Under the pieces are notes generated by a model. It had not been told where the DNA came from and did no database searches. It saw only the letters and a program-made list of their open reading frames with translations. From Pseudomonadota bacterium (GTDB taxonomy: Bacteria; Pseudomonadota; Gammaproteobacteria; Pseudomonadales; Pseudohongiellaceae), in NCBI GenBank assembly GCA_027592275.1, contig JAQCKF010000004.1, positions 105,903-169,902 on the forward strand: 64,000 nucleotides of DNA, read 5' to 3'. Below, piece after piece: positions 17,118 to 26,515 of the stretch. Position numbers and translations under genes: made by a program. The first letter of the stretch is position 1; each line of letters opens with the position of its first letter.

Positions 17118-17350
17118 AACTTTAATTTCCAATACCCTACATCTACGAACTTACCAGATTTGTATCCGATCTCAGAGAACTGACCTGCCTTAACAAATCC
17201 GAGGTTCTCATGCAATGCAACACTACTCACATTGGGCAGAGCGATACTTACGATTAGACACTGTATCGGCTTCTTGCGTAATTCATCAATAAGATGTTAA
17301 TACAACTACCTACAGCACCTATTCCCTGTCGCTTATTAGTATAGATTGAC
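17114..17350 (-). pseudogene. GNAT acetyltransferase remnant (5' truncated, frameshifted)
   Basis: The C-terminal half of a phosphinothricin-type GNAT acetyltransferase can be read in two frames. The first piece contains the acetyl-CoA loop NKRQGIGA just upstream of about 17300. The second reads DELRKKPIQ, then PNVSSVALHENLGF, GYKSGKFVDVGYW and a TGA at 17114-17116. A shift of one base around 17290 separates them, and a TAA stands just before the second piece in its frame. The N-terminal half is missing: the patatin stop codon lies only three bases beyond. The final TGA overlaps the lipoprotein start. This is a decayed gene, not a functional enzyme. Confidence 0.82.
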
Positions 17351-17352
17351 CG

Positions 17353-18423
17353 CTAGCGCTCGCCGGTAAAAGGCTGCACGTCCTCAATCCCCGCCCCGCT
17401 GCCTACCAACGCGGCGAAGTCATCAGCCAGACGCTTACTCTTCTCGAGAACGGTAGACCAATAGGCAACGCGACTGGAATAGTCGAGAGTCTCGAAGTCG
17501 GTTCGATCTGGAATCTTGCCATAGGGTAGGCTGGCAACGAATTCTTTAGAGGGAACAACCATTACCACGTTCTCGAAGTTCTTAAGGTCAACCCGCCGCC
17601 AGGGAATTCGCTTATCAAACCAACCTGGTATGACAGCTGCTGAGAAATGTGGATACAAGACAAGATCGTCGCCCGCGTGAAAGGGAAAGTCAAAATGGTA
17701 ATCTGTGATGCCGCCATCCCAATACATGCCGCGCTTCGCACTGTGAATATCACGCACTCCATTTAGCACGAAGGGAATAGAACCGCTCGCCATCATGGCA
17801 TCCATTAGGTTTTCTTTACTCATAGCAACGTGAGCAGTCTTAAGATCGCTGGCATTCGAGAAGGGTGATGTTTGCCCCATGTTGGAAAAGATATTTCGCT
17901 CAAAGAAAAGGGAGAGCGTCTTCCTGCTGGCGGTATTCAGCAAGGCACTGCTGAGTAACTGCAACATGCGCAGAGCTTTGACTTGTGATGAGCCAATCCC
18001 TCGCGCGCGGTCGGCAATTATATGCGTCCTGAAAATCTCGTTCTCAACGATCTCTTTTACGCCATCCGGGCCAAGAGTCTGCGCAAGCATCTCTCGCGCC
18101 TGGTCAGTTATCTCGTCGGTGGTTGGTTGTTCGCTGTACTGCTCCTGGCTGTAGAGTTTCGCGAGACGTTCGATAGCTGCCACGGGGTCGGAGGTAGCGA
18201 GACAGCACATTCTCCAGGCCCCTGCGGAGGAACCAAGCGTTATCAACTCCCGCTCTCTATTCGCGAAGAACTCACCGAAGATATAGCGATCCAGACCAAA
18301 CAACACAAACCATTTAGGGCCGCCAGAGGCACCGAGCATCACTTTAAACTGATCGGCATTGAGTCCTTCGCTACGAAGGCGCTGCAAAGCGTGGGGACCG
18401 GCAAAAATAGTAAGAGATGACAT
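17353..18423 (-). CDS. Patatin-like phospholipase family protein
   Basis: This 356-residue protein has the patatin marks: an oxyanion region GASGGPKW near residue 31, the nucleophile elbow GSSAG near residue 65 and the catalytic Asp in DGGITDYH near residue 237, which make the Ser-Asp dyad of these lipid acyl hydrolases. No signal peptide is seen, so action on cytoplasmic or inner-membrane lipid is likely. The start is ATG 18423. It is divergent from the MFS carrier with 94 bp between starts. Its stop codon abuts the GNAT remnant, so the upstream half of that gene was lost at this border. Confidence 0.88.
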   Translation of the reverse strand: MSSLTIFAGPHALQRLRSEGLNADQFKVMLGASGGPKWFVLFGLDRYIFGEFFANRERELITLGSSAGAWRMCCLATSDPVAAIERLAKLYSQEQYSEQPTTDEITDQAREMLAQTLGPDGVKEIVENEIFRTHIIADRARGIGSSQVKALRMLQLLSSALLNTASRKTLSLFFERNIFSNMGQTSPFSNASDLKTAHVAMSKENLMDAMMASGSIPFVLNGVRDIHSAKRGMYWDGGITDYHFDFPFHAGDDLVLYPHFSAAVIPGWFDKRIPWRRVDLKNFENVVMVVPSKEFVASLPYGKIPDRTDFETLDYSSRVAYWSTVLEKSKRLADDFAALVGSGAGIEDVQPFTGER

Positions 18424-18517
18424 CAAGCGCTAATGATATAATCGTCGGCGCTCTCAGGCTATAGCCATCATTCGTAGCAATCGAGCAATCCCACTCACCA
18501 AGCCTTGTAGTGCATCC

Positions 18518-19699
18518 ATGTTCAGCAAGCTACTCACCGAGCGCAAGACACTCCTGTATCTGCTGGCGATAGGCAACACGATCGCCTTTGCCACGTGGCA
18601 GGTAATGCTTAATAATTTTGCCGTAGAGCATGCCGCCTTTACCGGCGAAGAGATCGGCATCCTGCAAAGTCTGCGTGAAGTGCCGGGTTTCCTCGCCTTC
18701 ACCGCTATCTTGGTGATGATATTCATCAGGCAACAGACCTTCGCCATACTCGCCCTACTCACGCTAGGCATAGGCACCGCCATTACCGCCATCTATCCAA
18801 CTGCCCTGTGGCTGTATTTCGCCACGGTTGTGATGTCGATAGGTTTTCACTACCTCGAGACTCTGCACAATTCCTTAAGTCTGCAGTGGCTAAGTAAAGA
18901 CGAAGCACCGAAAGTGCTCGGAAAAATACTGAGTGTCCGCGCCCTGTGTAATTTTATGATTCTGGGCACGCTCTACATCTATCTGATGTTCTTTGCAGCC
19001 AACTACAACCTCATTTATATGCTCGCAGGATTCACCGCCGCGGCTATCGGCATTTTCTGCTGGCTCGCCATCCCGCATTTCGACGATGGCGTCGCGCAGA
19101 AGAAAACCCTGTTCCTGCGTAAGAAATACTGGCTGTACTACCTGCTGACCTTCTTCGCTGGAGCCAGGCGTCAGATATTCGTCGTGTTCGCTGGGTTTCT
19201 ACTCGTAGAGAAATTCGATTTTCCGATCGAGGACGTAGTGATGCTGACGCTCGTAAACGCGGCACTCACTTTCTATCTAGCGCCAAAGATTGGCCGTTTG
19301 ATCAGTTACATTGGCGAGAGGCGCGCACTAACGCTCGAATACATTGGGCTGATAGTCATCTTCGTCAGCTACGCCTTCGTGGACACTATCGAATTCGCGA
19401 TCGCGCTGTATCTGCTTGACCATATGTTCTTTGCCATGGCGATTGCAATCAAGACCTATTTTCAGAAGATCGCCGACCCAGCAGATATTGCCGCCACGTC
19501 CAGCATCAGCTTTACCATCAACCACATAGCGGCAGTCGTACTGCCTGCACTGCTGGGGCTTGTATGGATGGTTAATCACAGCGCCGTGTTCCTTATAGGC
19601 GCAGCGATTGCCTGCGCCTCCTTAGTCCTATCACAGCTCATACCAGACCATCCGCGGCCCGAAGCTGCGACTCGATTAACAAGAGCGCAGCTACTCTGA
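18518..19699 (+). CDS. MFS transporter
   Basis: A 393-residue integral membrane protein with about 12 hydrophobic segments arranged in two halves separated by a charged loop (about residues 188-210, with KKKTLFLRKKYW-like basic residues). This is the pattern of a major facilitator. It probably exports or imports a small molecule by proton coupling; no family-specific motif let me name the substrate. It is a single gene, divergent from the patatin gene. A non-transport role is unlikely. Confidence 0.85.
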   Translation: MFSKLLTERKTLLYLLAIGNTIAFATWQVMLNNFAVEHAAFTGEEIGILQSLREVPGFLAFTAILVMIFIRQQTFAILALLTLGIGTAITAIYPTALWLYFATVVMSIGFHYLETLHNSLSLQWLSKDEAPKVLGKILSVRALCNFMILGTLYIYLMFFAANYNLIYMLAGFTAAAIGIFCWLAIPHFDDGVAQKKTLFLRKKYWLYYLLTFFAGARRQIFVVFAGFLLVEKFDFPIEDVVMLTLVNAALTFYLAPKIGRLISYIGERRALTLEYIGLIVIFVSYAFVDTIEFAIALYLLDHMFFAMAIAIKTYFQKIADPADIAATSSISFTINHIAAVVLPALLGLVWMVNHSAVFLIGAAIACASLVLSQLIPDHPRPEAATRLTRAQLL

Positions 19700-19852
19700 G
19701 CTGATTCTCGCCTTCCTTAACTTTAAATAACGTTACTTCACTTATTCTGCGTGATTTTTTGCCGTATCTTTCGATTCCAAACTAGCAATCTGCTTATGCA
19801 TTAGAGCCTAACCGCCCTAGGAAATGAGCAAGTAGAACCAAACGAGAGAGCC

Positions 19853-21895
19853 GTGACAAGACGCACTATATCCCCCGCCATCACTACCGCCATCGCCTGC
19901 TTCCTAGGCAGCCAACTGGCGCACTCACAAGATACCGAGCAGGTCGAGGAGGTCGTCGTTTGGGGACGCTCTCTGCAACTTTTAGGCAACTCCAATTCTG
20001 CATCACAGGGGGTTGTCGGCTATAGCGACTTCTCAACTCGACCACTATCGCGAGTCGCAGAACTGGTCGAGGTTGTTCCCGGCATGATTGCCACTCAGCA
20101 CAGCGGCCCGGGCAAGGCGAATCAGTATTTCCTGCGCGGCATCAATCTCGATCACGGCTCCGACTTCTCTACCTACTTCGATGGCATGCCGGTTAACTTT
20201 CGCACCCATGCTCACGCCCAAGGCTACATGGACCTGAATTTCATCATTCCAGAGATCATCGAGAGAGTGGATTTCCAGAAAGGTCCCTACTTTGCGGACA
20301 CCGGAGACTTCTCCTTAGCGGGCTCCAACTCTATGAAGACCTACGATGCTCTTGCTGAGAATTTTACAGAGATTACCTTCGGCTCCGAAGATGAAATTCG
20401 CTTAGTAACCGCAAATTCCTTTCAGCTCGAGAACGGAAGCGTACTCGCCGCCTTTGAGCATCATCGCTCCAACGGCCATTTCGACTTGGACCAAGATGTA
20501 CGCAAATACAACGGCCTGCTCAAGTACACTGGGACCCTAGCTGACATACCCAGCCGCATCACCTTCTCGGCCTATGACTCTCAGTGGATATCAACGAATC
20601 AAGTGCCACAGCGCGCCGTAGACAGCGGCTTAATCTCACGCTTTGGATTCATTGACCCCGATCTGGGCGGCGAGTCGCACAGATACTCACTGACCGGCAA
20701 TTTCGAGATCAATGACTGGGATCTCAATCTGTATGCAAGTTCCTACTACATGAGCCTGATTAACAATCCGACTTATTTTCTCAACAATCCAGCAGACGGA
20801 GATGAGTTTGAGCAGGAAGACGAACGACGCCTCTTCGGTGGCTCACTACGCAAAGTAAGCGAGTCGGAAATATTCGGTCTGCCTGCCAGGCAGACTGTCG
20901 GCATCGACATTCGCTATGATGATGTGAACGAGCTAAACCTGTTCAATACGATAAGCAAACGTCGGGTTAGCAGCATTCGCGAAGACGAGGCTGAGGAATT
21001 CAGTGCCGGGCTGTTCGCCGAGTCACAGATCTCCCTAACGAAAAAGCTGCGCGCCACATTTGGTGTGCGAGTAGATTTCTATGACTTCGAGGTCGACGCG
21101 CTGCGCGAAGGCAACTCTGGCAAGGACCAAGACTCGCTCTGGCAACCGAATATCGGGCTCGCTTATCGCGTCAACGAAAACATTGAGCTTTACCTAAACT
21201 ATGGCCACGGCTTCCATTCGAATGATGTGCGCGCCGCGGTCAATACCATAGATCCAGTCACCGGGGACCCTACGCAGGCACAAGACGTTTTAGTCGAAGG
21301 CAAAGGTAGCGAGATCGGCTTTCGCTACGACACACTAAATGGATTCAATATCGCTATCGCCGCCTTCGAGTTACGCACAGACTCAGAACTAGTGTTCGTT
21401 GGCGACGCCGGAACTACCGAGCCTAGCGATCCAACCAGACGCAGCGGTGTCGAAGTCAATTCCTTCTGGGAGATTAGCGAGAATTGGGTATTCGATTTCA
21501 GTGCAGCCAAAACCAGCGGTTATTTCCGTGGACTACCCTCGAATGCCGACAGCATTACTGACGCGCACGAGGAAGTACTCGCCGCGGGTCTGACCCACGT
21601 GGGCAACAATGGACTAACTGCCAGCCTACGTGTCCGTCATTTTAGCGACGCGGCATTAACCGAGGACGAGGCAGTGCAGAAGGACGGCTCGACCCTTGTC
21701 CATGCCGGCGTGTCCTATGAGTTCAACAACTGGGAGATCGGAATCGACGTTCTAAACTTGTTGGATGCTGAAGACGACGACATTGCCTTCTTCTTCGAGT
21801 CACAGCTTGCTAGCGAGACAACTGGAGTAGAGGACATTCATTTCCATCCCTCGAATCCGCGGCACATTCGCCTGCTATTGAAATACCGCTTCTAA
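19853..21895 (+). CDS. TonB-dependent outer-membrane receptor
   Basis: This 680-residue protein has a signal peptide ending near LAHSQ, a TonB-box-like EEVVVWG at about residues 34-40, a plug domain (about residues 50-165, with YFLRGINLDHGSDF and RVDFQKGPYFA) and a long beta-barrel ending in an aromatic residue (LLKYRF). It takes up a substrate across the outer membrane using TonB-ExbB-ExbD energy. The start is GTG 19853 with a GAGAG upstream. It is followed by a strong two-way terminator. I see no Fur or B12 element in the 153-bp leader, so the ligand is unknown. Confidence 0.93.
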   Translation: MTRRTISPAITTAIACFLGSQLAHSQDTEQVEEVVVWGRSLQLLGNSNSASQGVVGYSDFSTRPLSRVAELVEVVPGMIATQHSGPGKANQYFLRGINLDHGSDFSTYFDGMPVNFRTHAHAQGYMDLNFIIPEIIERVDFQKGPYFADTGDFSLAGSNSMKTYDALAENFTEITFGSEDEIRLVTANSFQLENGSVLAAFEHHRSNGHFDLDQDVRKYNGLLKYTGTLADIPSRITFSAYDSQWISTNQVPQRAVDSGLISRFGFIDPDLGGESHRYSLTGNFEINDWDLNLYASSYYMSLINNPTYFLNNPADGDEFEQEDERRLFGGSLRKVSESEIFGLPARQTVGIDIRYDDVNELNLFNTISKRRVSSIREDEAEEFSAGLFAESQISLTKKLRATFGVRVDFYDFEVDALREGNSGKDQDSLWQPNIGLAYRVNENIELYLNYGHGFHSNDVRAAVNTIDPVTGDPTQAQDVLVEGKGSEIGFRYDTLNGFNIAIAAFELRTDSELVFVGDAGTTEPSDPTRRSGVEVNSFWEISENWVFDFSAAKTSGYFRGLPSNADSITDAHEEVLAAGLTHVGNNGLTASLRVRHFSDAALTEDEAVQKDGSTLVHAGVSYEFNNWEIGIDVLNLLDAEDDDIAFFFESQLASETTGVEDIHFHPSNPRHIRLLLKYRF

Positions 21896-21906
21896 AGCAG
21901 CAGGCA

Positions 21907-21941
21907 AAAAAAAGCCCGCCAACATTGTTGGCAGGCTTTTT
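21907..21941. terminator. two-way rho-independent terminator
   Basis: A 10-bp GC-rich stem with one mismatch (GCCcGCCAAC / GTTGGCaGGC) and a 3-nt loop is flanked by an A-run on the left and a T-run on the right. It serves both the receptor gene (plus) and yceI (minus). Confidence 0.92.
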
Positions 21942-21960
21942 AAAAATACTCTAACTAGTG

Positions 21961-22563
21961 CTAGTGCCCTTCTTCGAACACTACCGTAAAACTCACAGGA
22001 ACTGCGCGACTAATGCTAGGCAGCCCAGCTACCTCACGCAACTTCTCAACGCCTGCTGCTAGAGAGAATGAATCAGCCATAACAATGAGTGGCTTCAGCG
22101 TGGAGACGATAACGCCCTCGCCAGTTCGCGTAATCTGAACATCTGCCGCTAGGGCAACGCTCTGACCATGCAAGGACAATTCAAAGTCGATCTGTCTAGC
22201 AACAGATGCCCCGGCTTCCATACCTGCTAGCGCATCCAGATTGATCGAACCAGTGATCGTGGCATCTGGAAATAGAGCCGTCTCGAATAGCATTTCCTGC
22301 ATGCGCTCGTTGCGAATTTGGATCATGGTGTTCACACTAGCCAACTCAATAGTGATTTCGACACTACCGTCGTCACCAATTGTTCCAGAGAGACTGTCGA
22401 AGGTATGCACCTCGGCTACGTGTTCTGCCTTGACAGTGACGAAGCTGAGGCTGGAAGCATCGTTGTCCAGCGACCAATGAGCCTGTGCTGCGCCCGCAAA
22501 TAGAATTGCAGCCAACGCAGCTGCGAACCTAGCTTGTAGTGATTTCGAGATCATTCTTGACAC
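21961..22563 (-). CDS. YceI family protein
   Basis: A 200-residue protein with a signal peptide (cleavage near AAQA) and a YceI/lipocalin-like beta-barrel. The family look is clear: AEVHTFDSLSGTI, VNTMIQIRNERMQEMLFETALFPDATI and the C-terminal SRAVPVSFTV. YceI proteins bind isoprenoid-like or other hydrophobic ligands in the periplasm; some respond to acid or osmotic stress. It converges on the TonB-dependent receptor and shares its terminator. The ligand is unknown. Confidence 0.92.
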   Translation of the reverse strand: MSRMISKSLQARFAAALAAILFAGAAQAHWSLDNDASSLSFVTVKAEHVAEVHTFDSLSGTIGDDGSVEITIELASVNTMIQIRNERMQEMLFETALFPDATITGSINLDALAGMEAGASVARQIDFELSLHGQSVALAADVQITRTGEGVIVSTLKPLIVMADSFSLAAGVEKLREVAGLPSISRAVPVSFTVVFEEGH

Positions 22564-22922
22564 TCCTGTTATGTTTTAACCAAAACGTCTTAACCCAAAC
22601 GGCATTTGGATGACTCAATAGGTTGATTCTCTGCGCGATCATCTACGTAGATCAACTTCAAAGGCTGCCTAGCTTACTGCAAAATACTGACAGGTGACTA
22701 TCAAAGTTGAAGAAATTTCCAATTTCACGGTCATACTGTACTCATACTTTGATAATACCAGGGTCACAGTATGGGCAATAGCGCTTTGAGCGCCGTACTG
22801 TAGCGGTTAGAATCGGCTTCTCCAGCAGGTTAGTGACGAGCCAGCCACATAATTTAACCGCCCATTCATCTCATTGAAGATTTACAGGCTTTCCAGTCAA
22901 TCCAGGCAATATGTAGTCAGGC
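22564..22922. other. divergent intergenic region yceI / selD fusion
   Basis: This 359-bp stretch has no convincing gene. It should hold the promoters of both flanking genes. There is a spaced inverted repeat CATACTGT...ACAGTATG (about 22732-22784) that could be an operator half-site pair; I cannot name a regulator. No tRNA-Sec or SECIS-type element is seen. Confidence 0.35.
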
Positions 22923-25196
22923 ATGAAATCAAACACTAACAGTCCAATAGTAAAGCAACTGGTTTTGCTTGGCGGCGGCCACAGTCACCTGGCGGTGCTG
23001 AAGCAGTTTGGCATGAATCCGGTTCCTGGGCTTGGCCTCACGCTGATCAGCGCAGATATAGAAACACCCTATTCCGGCTCCCTGCCAGGCCACATCAGTG
23101 GCATCTATGAGCGCGATGAGATTCATATCGACCTGCGGCCCTTGGCGCAATTTGCGGGGGCGCGACTAATTCAAAGCGAAATCACTCGCATCGATTTCGA
23201 GCAGAAGATTATTCACTGCGAAGGCAGACCCACAATCGAGTTCGATCTCATATCACTGAATATTGGGTCAAAGCCGAATGCCATAAAGATTCCTGGAGCA
23301 TCGGAGTTTGCGCTAGGCATAAAGCCCATTGATCAGTTCCTCGTACATTGGCAACAGCTCTATGCAGATATGCTTAGCACCATTGGTTCTGAAAAGAAGT
23401 CATACAGATTTCTAATCGTAGGCGGTGGACCGGCGAGTGTAGAACTCGCCTTTGCTGTGCAACAACGCATTCACAATGAATTGAAGATAAAAAATTACGA
23501 AAACTCGCCTTTGGAAATCGGCATCGTCACAGCTGATAATGAAGTGCTCAAATCTCATAACAGCAAAGTTCGCCATTTCGTAAAATCCGAGCTCGCCACC
23601 CGCGGGATCGAAGTCTTACTGGAACACGAGGTCATCGAATTTGGCTCCGGAAAAATTCATTGCAACAATGACCGCACTATCGAAGCCGATTCGATGATCT
23701 ATGCAACAGGAGCCAGCATTTCATCCTGGCCAGAAAAATGCGGCCTCGCTATTGGTGAAGATGGCTTCATCGAAGTGAACAATTTTCTGCAATCAACCAG
23801 CCATGATTTCGTCTTCGCTGCTGGCGATGCCGCAACTATCAAAGGCGAGCCCAGACCGAAGTCTGGCGTGTATGCGGTACGACAAGGTAAGCCGCTGGCA
23901 GAAAACTTACGGCGCTTCGCCACCGCGAACAAGTTAAAGGCCTATTCTCCGCAGAAGCATGCCTTGGCGCTGATCAATCTAGGCAACAAGAAAGCTATCG
24001 CATCGCGCAGCAACCTGTTCTTTCAAGGGCGTTCGGTCTGGTCACTAAAAAACTCTATCGATACTGGCTTCATTCGGAAATACAGCGAGTTTCCAGTGAT
24101 GCCGGACAACTTTGAAATCGCCAAAGGCTTAGTCGATGACCCTACAGAGCAGCAACTTCGTAAACACGCGATGCGTTGTGCCGGCTGTGGCGCCAAGATT
24201 GCAGGCGACGCATTACAAGAAGTACTGCAGGAATTGCCCCGTCATGAGAACGCAGACATTCTCTCCTCAGGATCAGCAACCGAAGATGCGGCGTTGATAC
24301 AATTAGAAGATGGCCGCGTCTTGCTACAGAGCGTAGACCAACTAAGCGCCTTCATAAATGATCCCTGGCTGTTCGCCAAGATCGCAAGCAACCACTGCAT
24401 GAGCGACATCTATGCGATGGGCTGTATGCCTCATTCCGCTCTTGCCGTTGTCGGTGTGCCTGCTGCGAGCAAGAAAATCAGCAAGGCCCAGCTACGCGAG
24501 ATAATGCATGGCTGCAGCGAGGCGCTTCAGGAAAATGACTGTACGTTGATTGGCGGCCACTCTGCCGAATCTACAGATCTACAATTTGGTCTTTGTGTAA
24601 ACGGCTTCGCCGAGCGCGATGCCCTGCTTAGCAAGGACGGAATGCAAACCGGAGACATCGTCATCCTCTGCAAGCCTCTTGGAACTGGCACGCTCTTAGC
24701 CGCCGACATGCGTTTCAAGGCGAAGCATCGTTGGATGGAAGAGGCTCTTACTCAGATGCTGGTATCGAATAGGAAAGCGGCACAGTGCTTTATCCAATAT
24801 AAGGCCACGGCCTGTACCGATATAACCGGCTTCGGGCTCGCCGGCCATCTTTTCGAAATGCTAACTCCAAACAACGTGGAGTTAGAGCTAAGCCTGGCCG
24901 ATCTACCTGTACTTGATGGCGCATTGGAGACACTCAAACAAGGAATTCTAAGCTCACTTCACGCCGACAATTCCCTAGTCAGTCGCGACATCTTCAATAG
25001 CGAAGCGTTTCAGGGCGATCCACGCTTCGATCTACTATTTGATCCGCAGACCGCAGGAGGTTTGTTAGCAAGCGTGGCAGAATCGCAAGCCGAAGATTGC
25101 ATCAAGCAACTTCGTGAATCTGGATACCCGCAGGCTAAGGTGATTGGGCGAGTCGCTAAAACAGGTGGCCAGTTACCCGCACTGATACTGAAATAA
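22923..25196 (+). CDS. selD: FAD oxidoreductase - selenide, water dikinase fusion (SelD)
   Basis: This 757-residue protein joins two enzymes. Residues 1 to about 400 are an FAD/NAD(P)-binding oxidoreductase of the NDH-2-like group, with the dinucleotide motif LLGGGHSH near residue 16 and a second one, LIVGGGPASVE, near residue 166. Residues from about 410 are SelD, which makes selenophosphate from selenide and ATP. The SelD active site reads RCAGCGAKI, giving Cys422 and Lys425 in the positions of the catalytic Cys17 and Lys20 of E. coli SelD; it uses Cys, not Sec. The fusion is known in cyanobacteria and other bacteria. No selA, selB, tRNA-Sec or selU gene is in this window. Confidence 0.95.
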   Translation: MKSNTNSPIVKQLVLLGGGHSHLAVLKQFGMNPVPGLGLTLISADIETPYSGSLPGHISGIYERDEIHIDLRPLAQFAGARLIQSEITRIDFEQKIIHCEGRPTIEFDLISLNIGSKPNAIKIPGASEFALGIKPIDQFLVHWQQLYADMLSTIGSEKKSYRFLIVGGGPASVELAFAVQQRIHNELKIKNYENSPLEIGIVTADNEVLKSHNSKVRHFVKSELATRGIEVLLEHEVIEFGSGKIHCNNDRTIEADSMIYATGASISSWPEKCGLAIGEDGFIEVNNFLQSTSHDFVFAAGDAATIKGEPRPKSGVYAVRQGKPLAENLRRFATANKLKAYSPQKHALALINLGNKKAIASRSNLFFQGRSVWSLKNSIDTGFIRKYSEFPVMPDNFEIAKGLVDDPTEQQLRKHAMRCAGCGAKIAGDALQEVLQELPRHENADILSSGSATEDAALIQLEDGRVLLQSVDQLSAFINDPWLFAKIASNHCMSDIYAMGCMPHSALAVVGVPAASKKISKAQLREIMHGCSEALQENDCTLIGGHSAESTDLQFGLCVNGFAERDALLSKDGMQTGDIVILCKPLGTGTLLAADMRFKAKHRWMEEALTQMLVSNRKAAQCFIQYKATACTDITGFGLAGHLFEMLTPNNVELELSLADLPVLDGALETLKQGILSSLHADNSLVSRDIFNSEAFQGDPRFDLLFDPQTAGGLLASVAESQAEDCIKQLRESGYPQAKVIGRVAKTGGQLPALILK

Positions 25197-25211
25197 AGAA
25201 AAACAGATTGG

Positions 25212-25616
25212 CTACATCACATTGCGTAGCTCAACAGTGTTACCTGCAATGTCCTTTAGATAAATGGAACGTCCCAACCCCTGAGCTCCATACCGATCCT
25301 GAAAGTCTCCTACTTCTATGCCTTTTCCCTGCAAATAAGCTTTTAACGCTTCTTCTCCGACTGGTTCGATCTGCAGGCAAAAATGATCGACATTGTTCCC
25401 TTTCTCGCCAGGAGAAGGACCTCCCGCCTTCCCTAACTCACCATCGACATTCACGATATCGATCAACGAATCACCGGCCCTGAGTTGTGTTAATCCCACC
25501 TCATCGGAAGTCTCTCGCTCCAGCGTACAGCCCAACACATCGCAATAAAAATCGATAAGCTCTCTATAGAGATCGGTTCGCAACACGATGTGATCTATCA
25601 GCTTCGGCCTAATCAT
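25212..25616 (-). CDS. VOC superfamily (glyoxalase/bleomycin-resistance fold) protein
   Basis: This 134-residue protein has two beta-alpha-beta-beta-beta modules of the vicinal oxygen chelate fold. Candidate metal ligands are His9 in DHIVLRT, the His in VDHFCLQI near residue 69 and the Glu in NTVELRN near residue 130. Such small proteins may be lyases, dioxygenases or binding proteins; the specific function is unknown. It converges with selD, 15 bp after that gene's stop, and diverges from the TPR gene. Confidence 0.85.
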   Translation of the reverse strand: MIRPKLIDHIVLRTDLYRELIDFYCDVLGCTLERETSDEVGLTQLRAGDSLIDIVNVDGELGKAGGPSPGEKGNNVDHFCLQIEPVGEEALKAYLQGKGIEVGDFQDRYGAQGLGRSIYLKDIAGNTVELRNVM

Positions 25617-25766
25617 GGTATTTACTTAACCTCGTATCATTTACATCTATTCTAAGGCATCGATTCCGCTTTTATCCACCTGCTTTGAAAATGCGTTTGC
25701 TGGAAGATGAATATCAGCTGGGTTATAGTCCTGAGAAGAATTTATACTGCCTAACAGGGTTAAACA

Positions 25767-26492
25767 ATGAAGTTATTTTGCGCCATTTATCGCACAAGCA
25801 TCACGCTGGCCATCCTCGCCATGGGTACAGCTAGCGTTGCCCAGATTGATGGTGCCGCATCGGTACTACAGCGCTACGGTAACCTCGAACTAGAACGTAC
25901 CGGCCCCACCATAGATGCCGAACTTGGACAAAAGTACCTACGTCGCGGCAATACCTATAGCAATTTAGAACGCTTCGAAGAGGCAATCGACGAATACAAA
26001 AAGGCGATCAGCGCCGACCCGAATCTTGCAGATGCCCTTCGCAATCTGGCCAACACCTACTCCTATCTGGAACGCTTTGATGAAGCAAAACCAATGCTTG
26101 CTCGCTTCATACGGTTGCAAACAACCACTACCGCTTCACTGATTGCCGCCGTAACCACATTAGGCGAGCTCGAGCGCGGCGATGGCAACTATGCTGCATC
26201 GATTGCCTATGACTTACACGCTATTGAACTGAATTCCGACAACGATTCACAAGTACACATTATGGCGAACACCTACAACAATGCAGGTGAGGCCGACAAG
26301 GCCATCGCTATCTATCAAAAGGCAATTGAAGTCATGCCTGGCAATGCGTTCTTCGACCGAAGCCTTGGGCGAATACTGGAGCAGGAGAATCGTATCGAGG
26401 ATGCACTTCAGGCCTATGAATCTGCCGCCGCTAAGAATCCTGATTCGAGTTTCTATTCTGACCTTGTGGAATCGACGCGTAGTCGCTTATAG
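25767..26492 (+). CDS. Exported tetratricopeptide-repeat protein
   Basis: A 241-residue protein with an N-terminal signal sequence (cleavage near ASVAQ) and four to five TPR units from about residue 50 on; clear ones are YSNLERFEEAIDEYKKAI, YSYLERFDEAKPML, YNNAGEADKAIAIYQKAI and ENRIEDALQAYESA. TPRs bind other proteins, so a scaffold role in the periplasm is likely. It is a single gene with no functional link to its neighbours that I can see. Confidence 0.85.
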   Translation: MKLFCAIYRTSITLAILAMGTASVAQIDGAASVLQRYGNLELERTGPTIDAELGQKYLRRGNTYSNLERFEEAIDEYKKAISADPNLADALRNLANTYSYLERFDEAKPMLARFIRLQTTTTASLIAAVTTLGELERGDGNYAASIAYDLHAIELNSDNDSQVHIMANTYNNAGEADKAIAIYQKAIEVMPGNAFFDRSLGRILEQENRIEDALQAYESAAAKNPDSSFYSDLVESTRSRL

Positions 26493-26515
26493 CGTTTTCA
26501 GCTGCGAACGCGCCT

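Noticed and set aside
22564..22922. SECIS or tRNA-Sec upstream of selD
   Set aside because: No cloverleaf with TCA anticodon or suitable hairpin is seen; SelD itself uses Cys.
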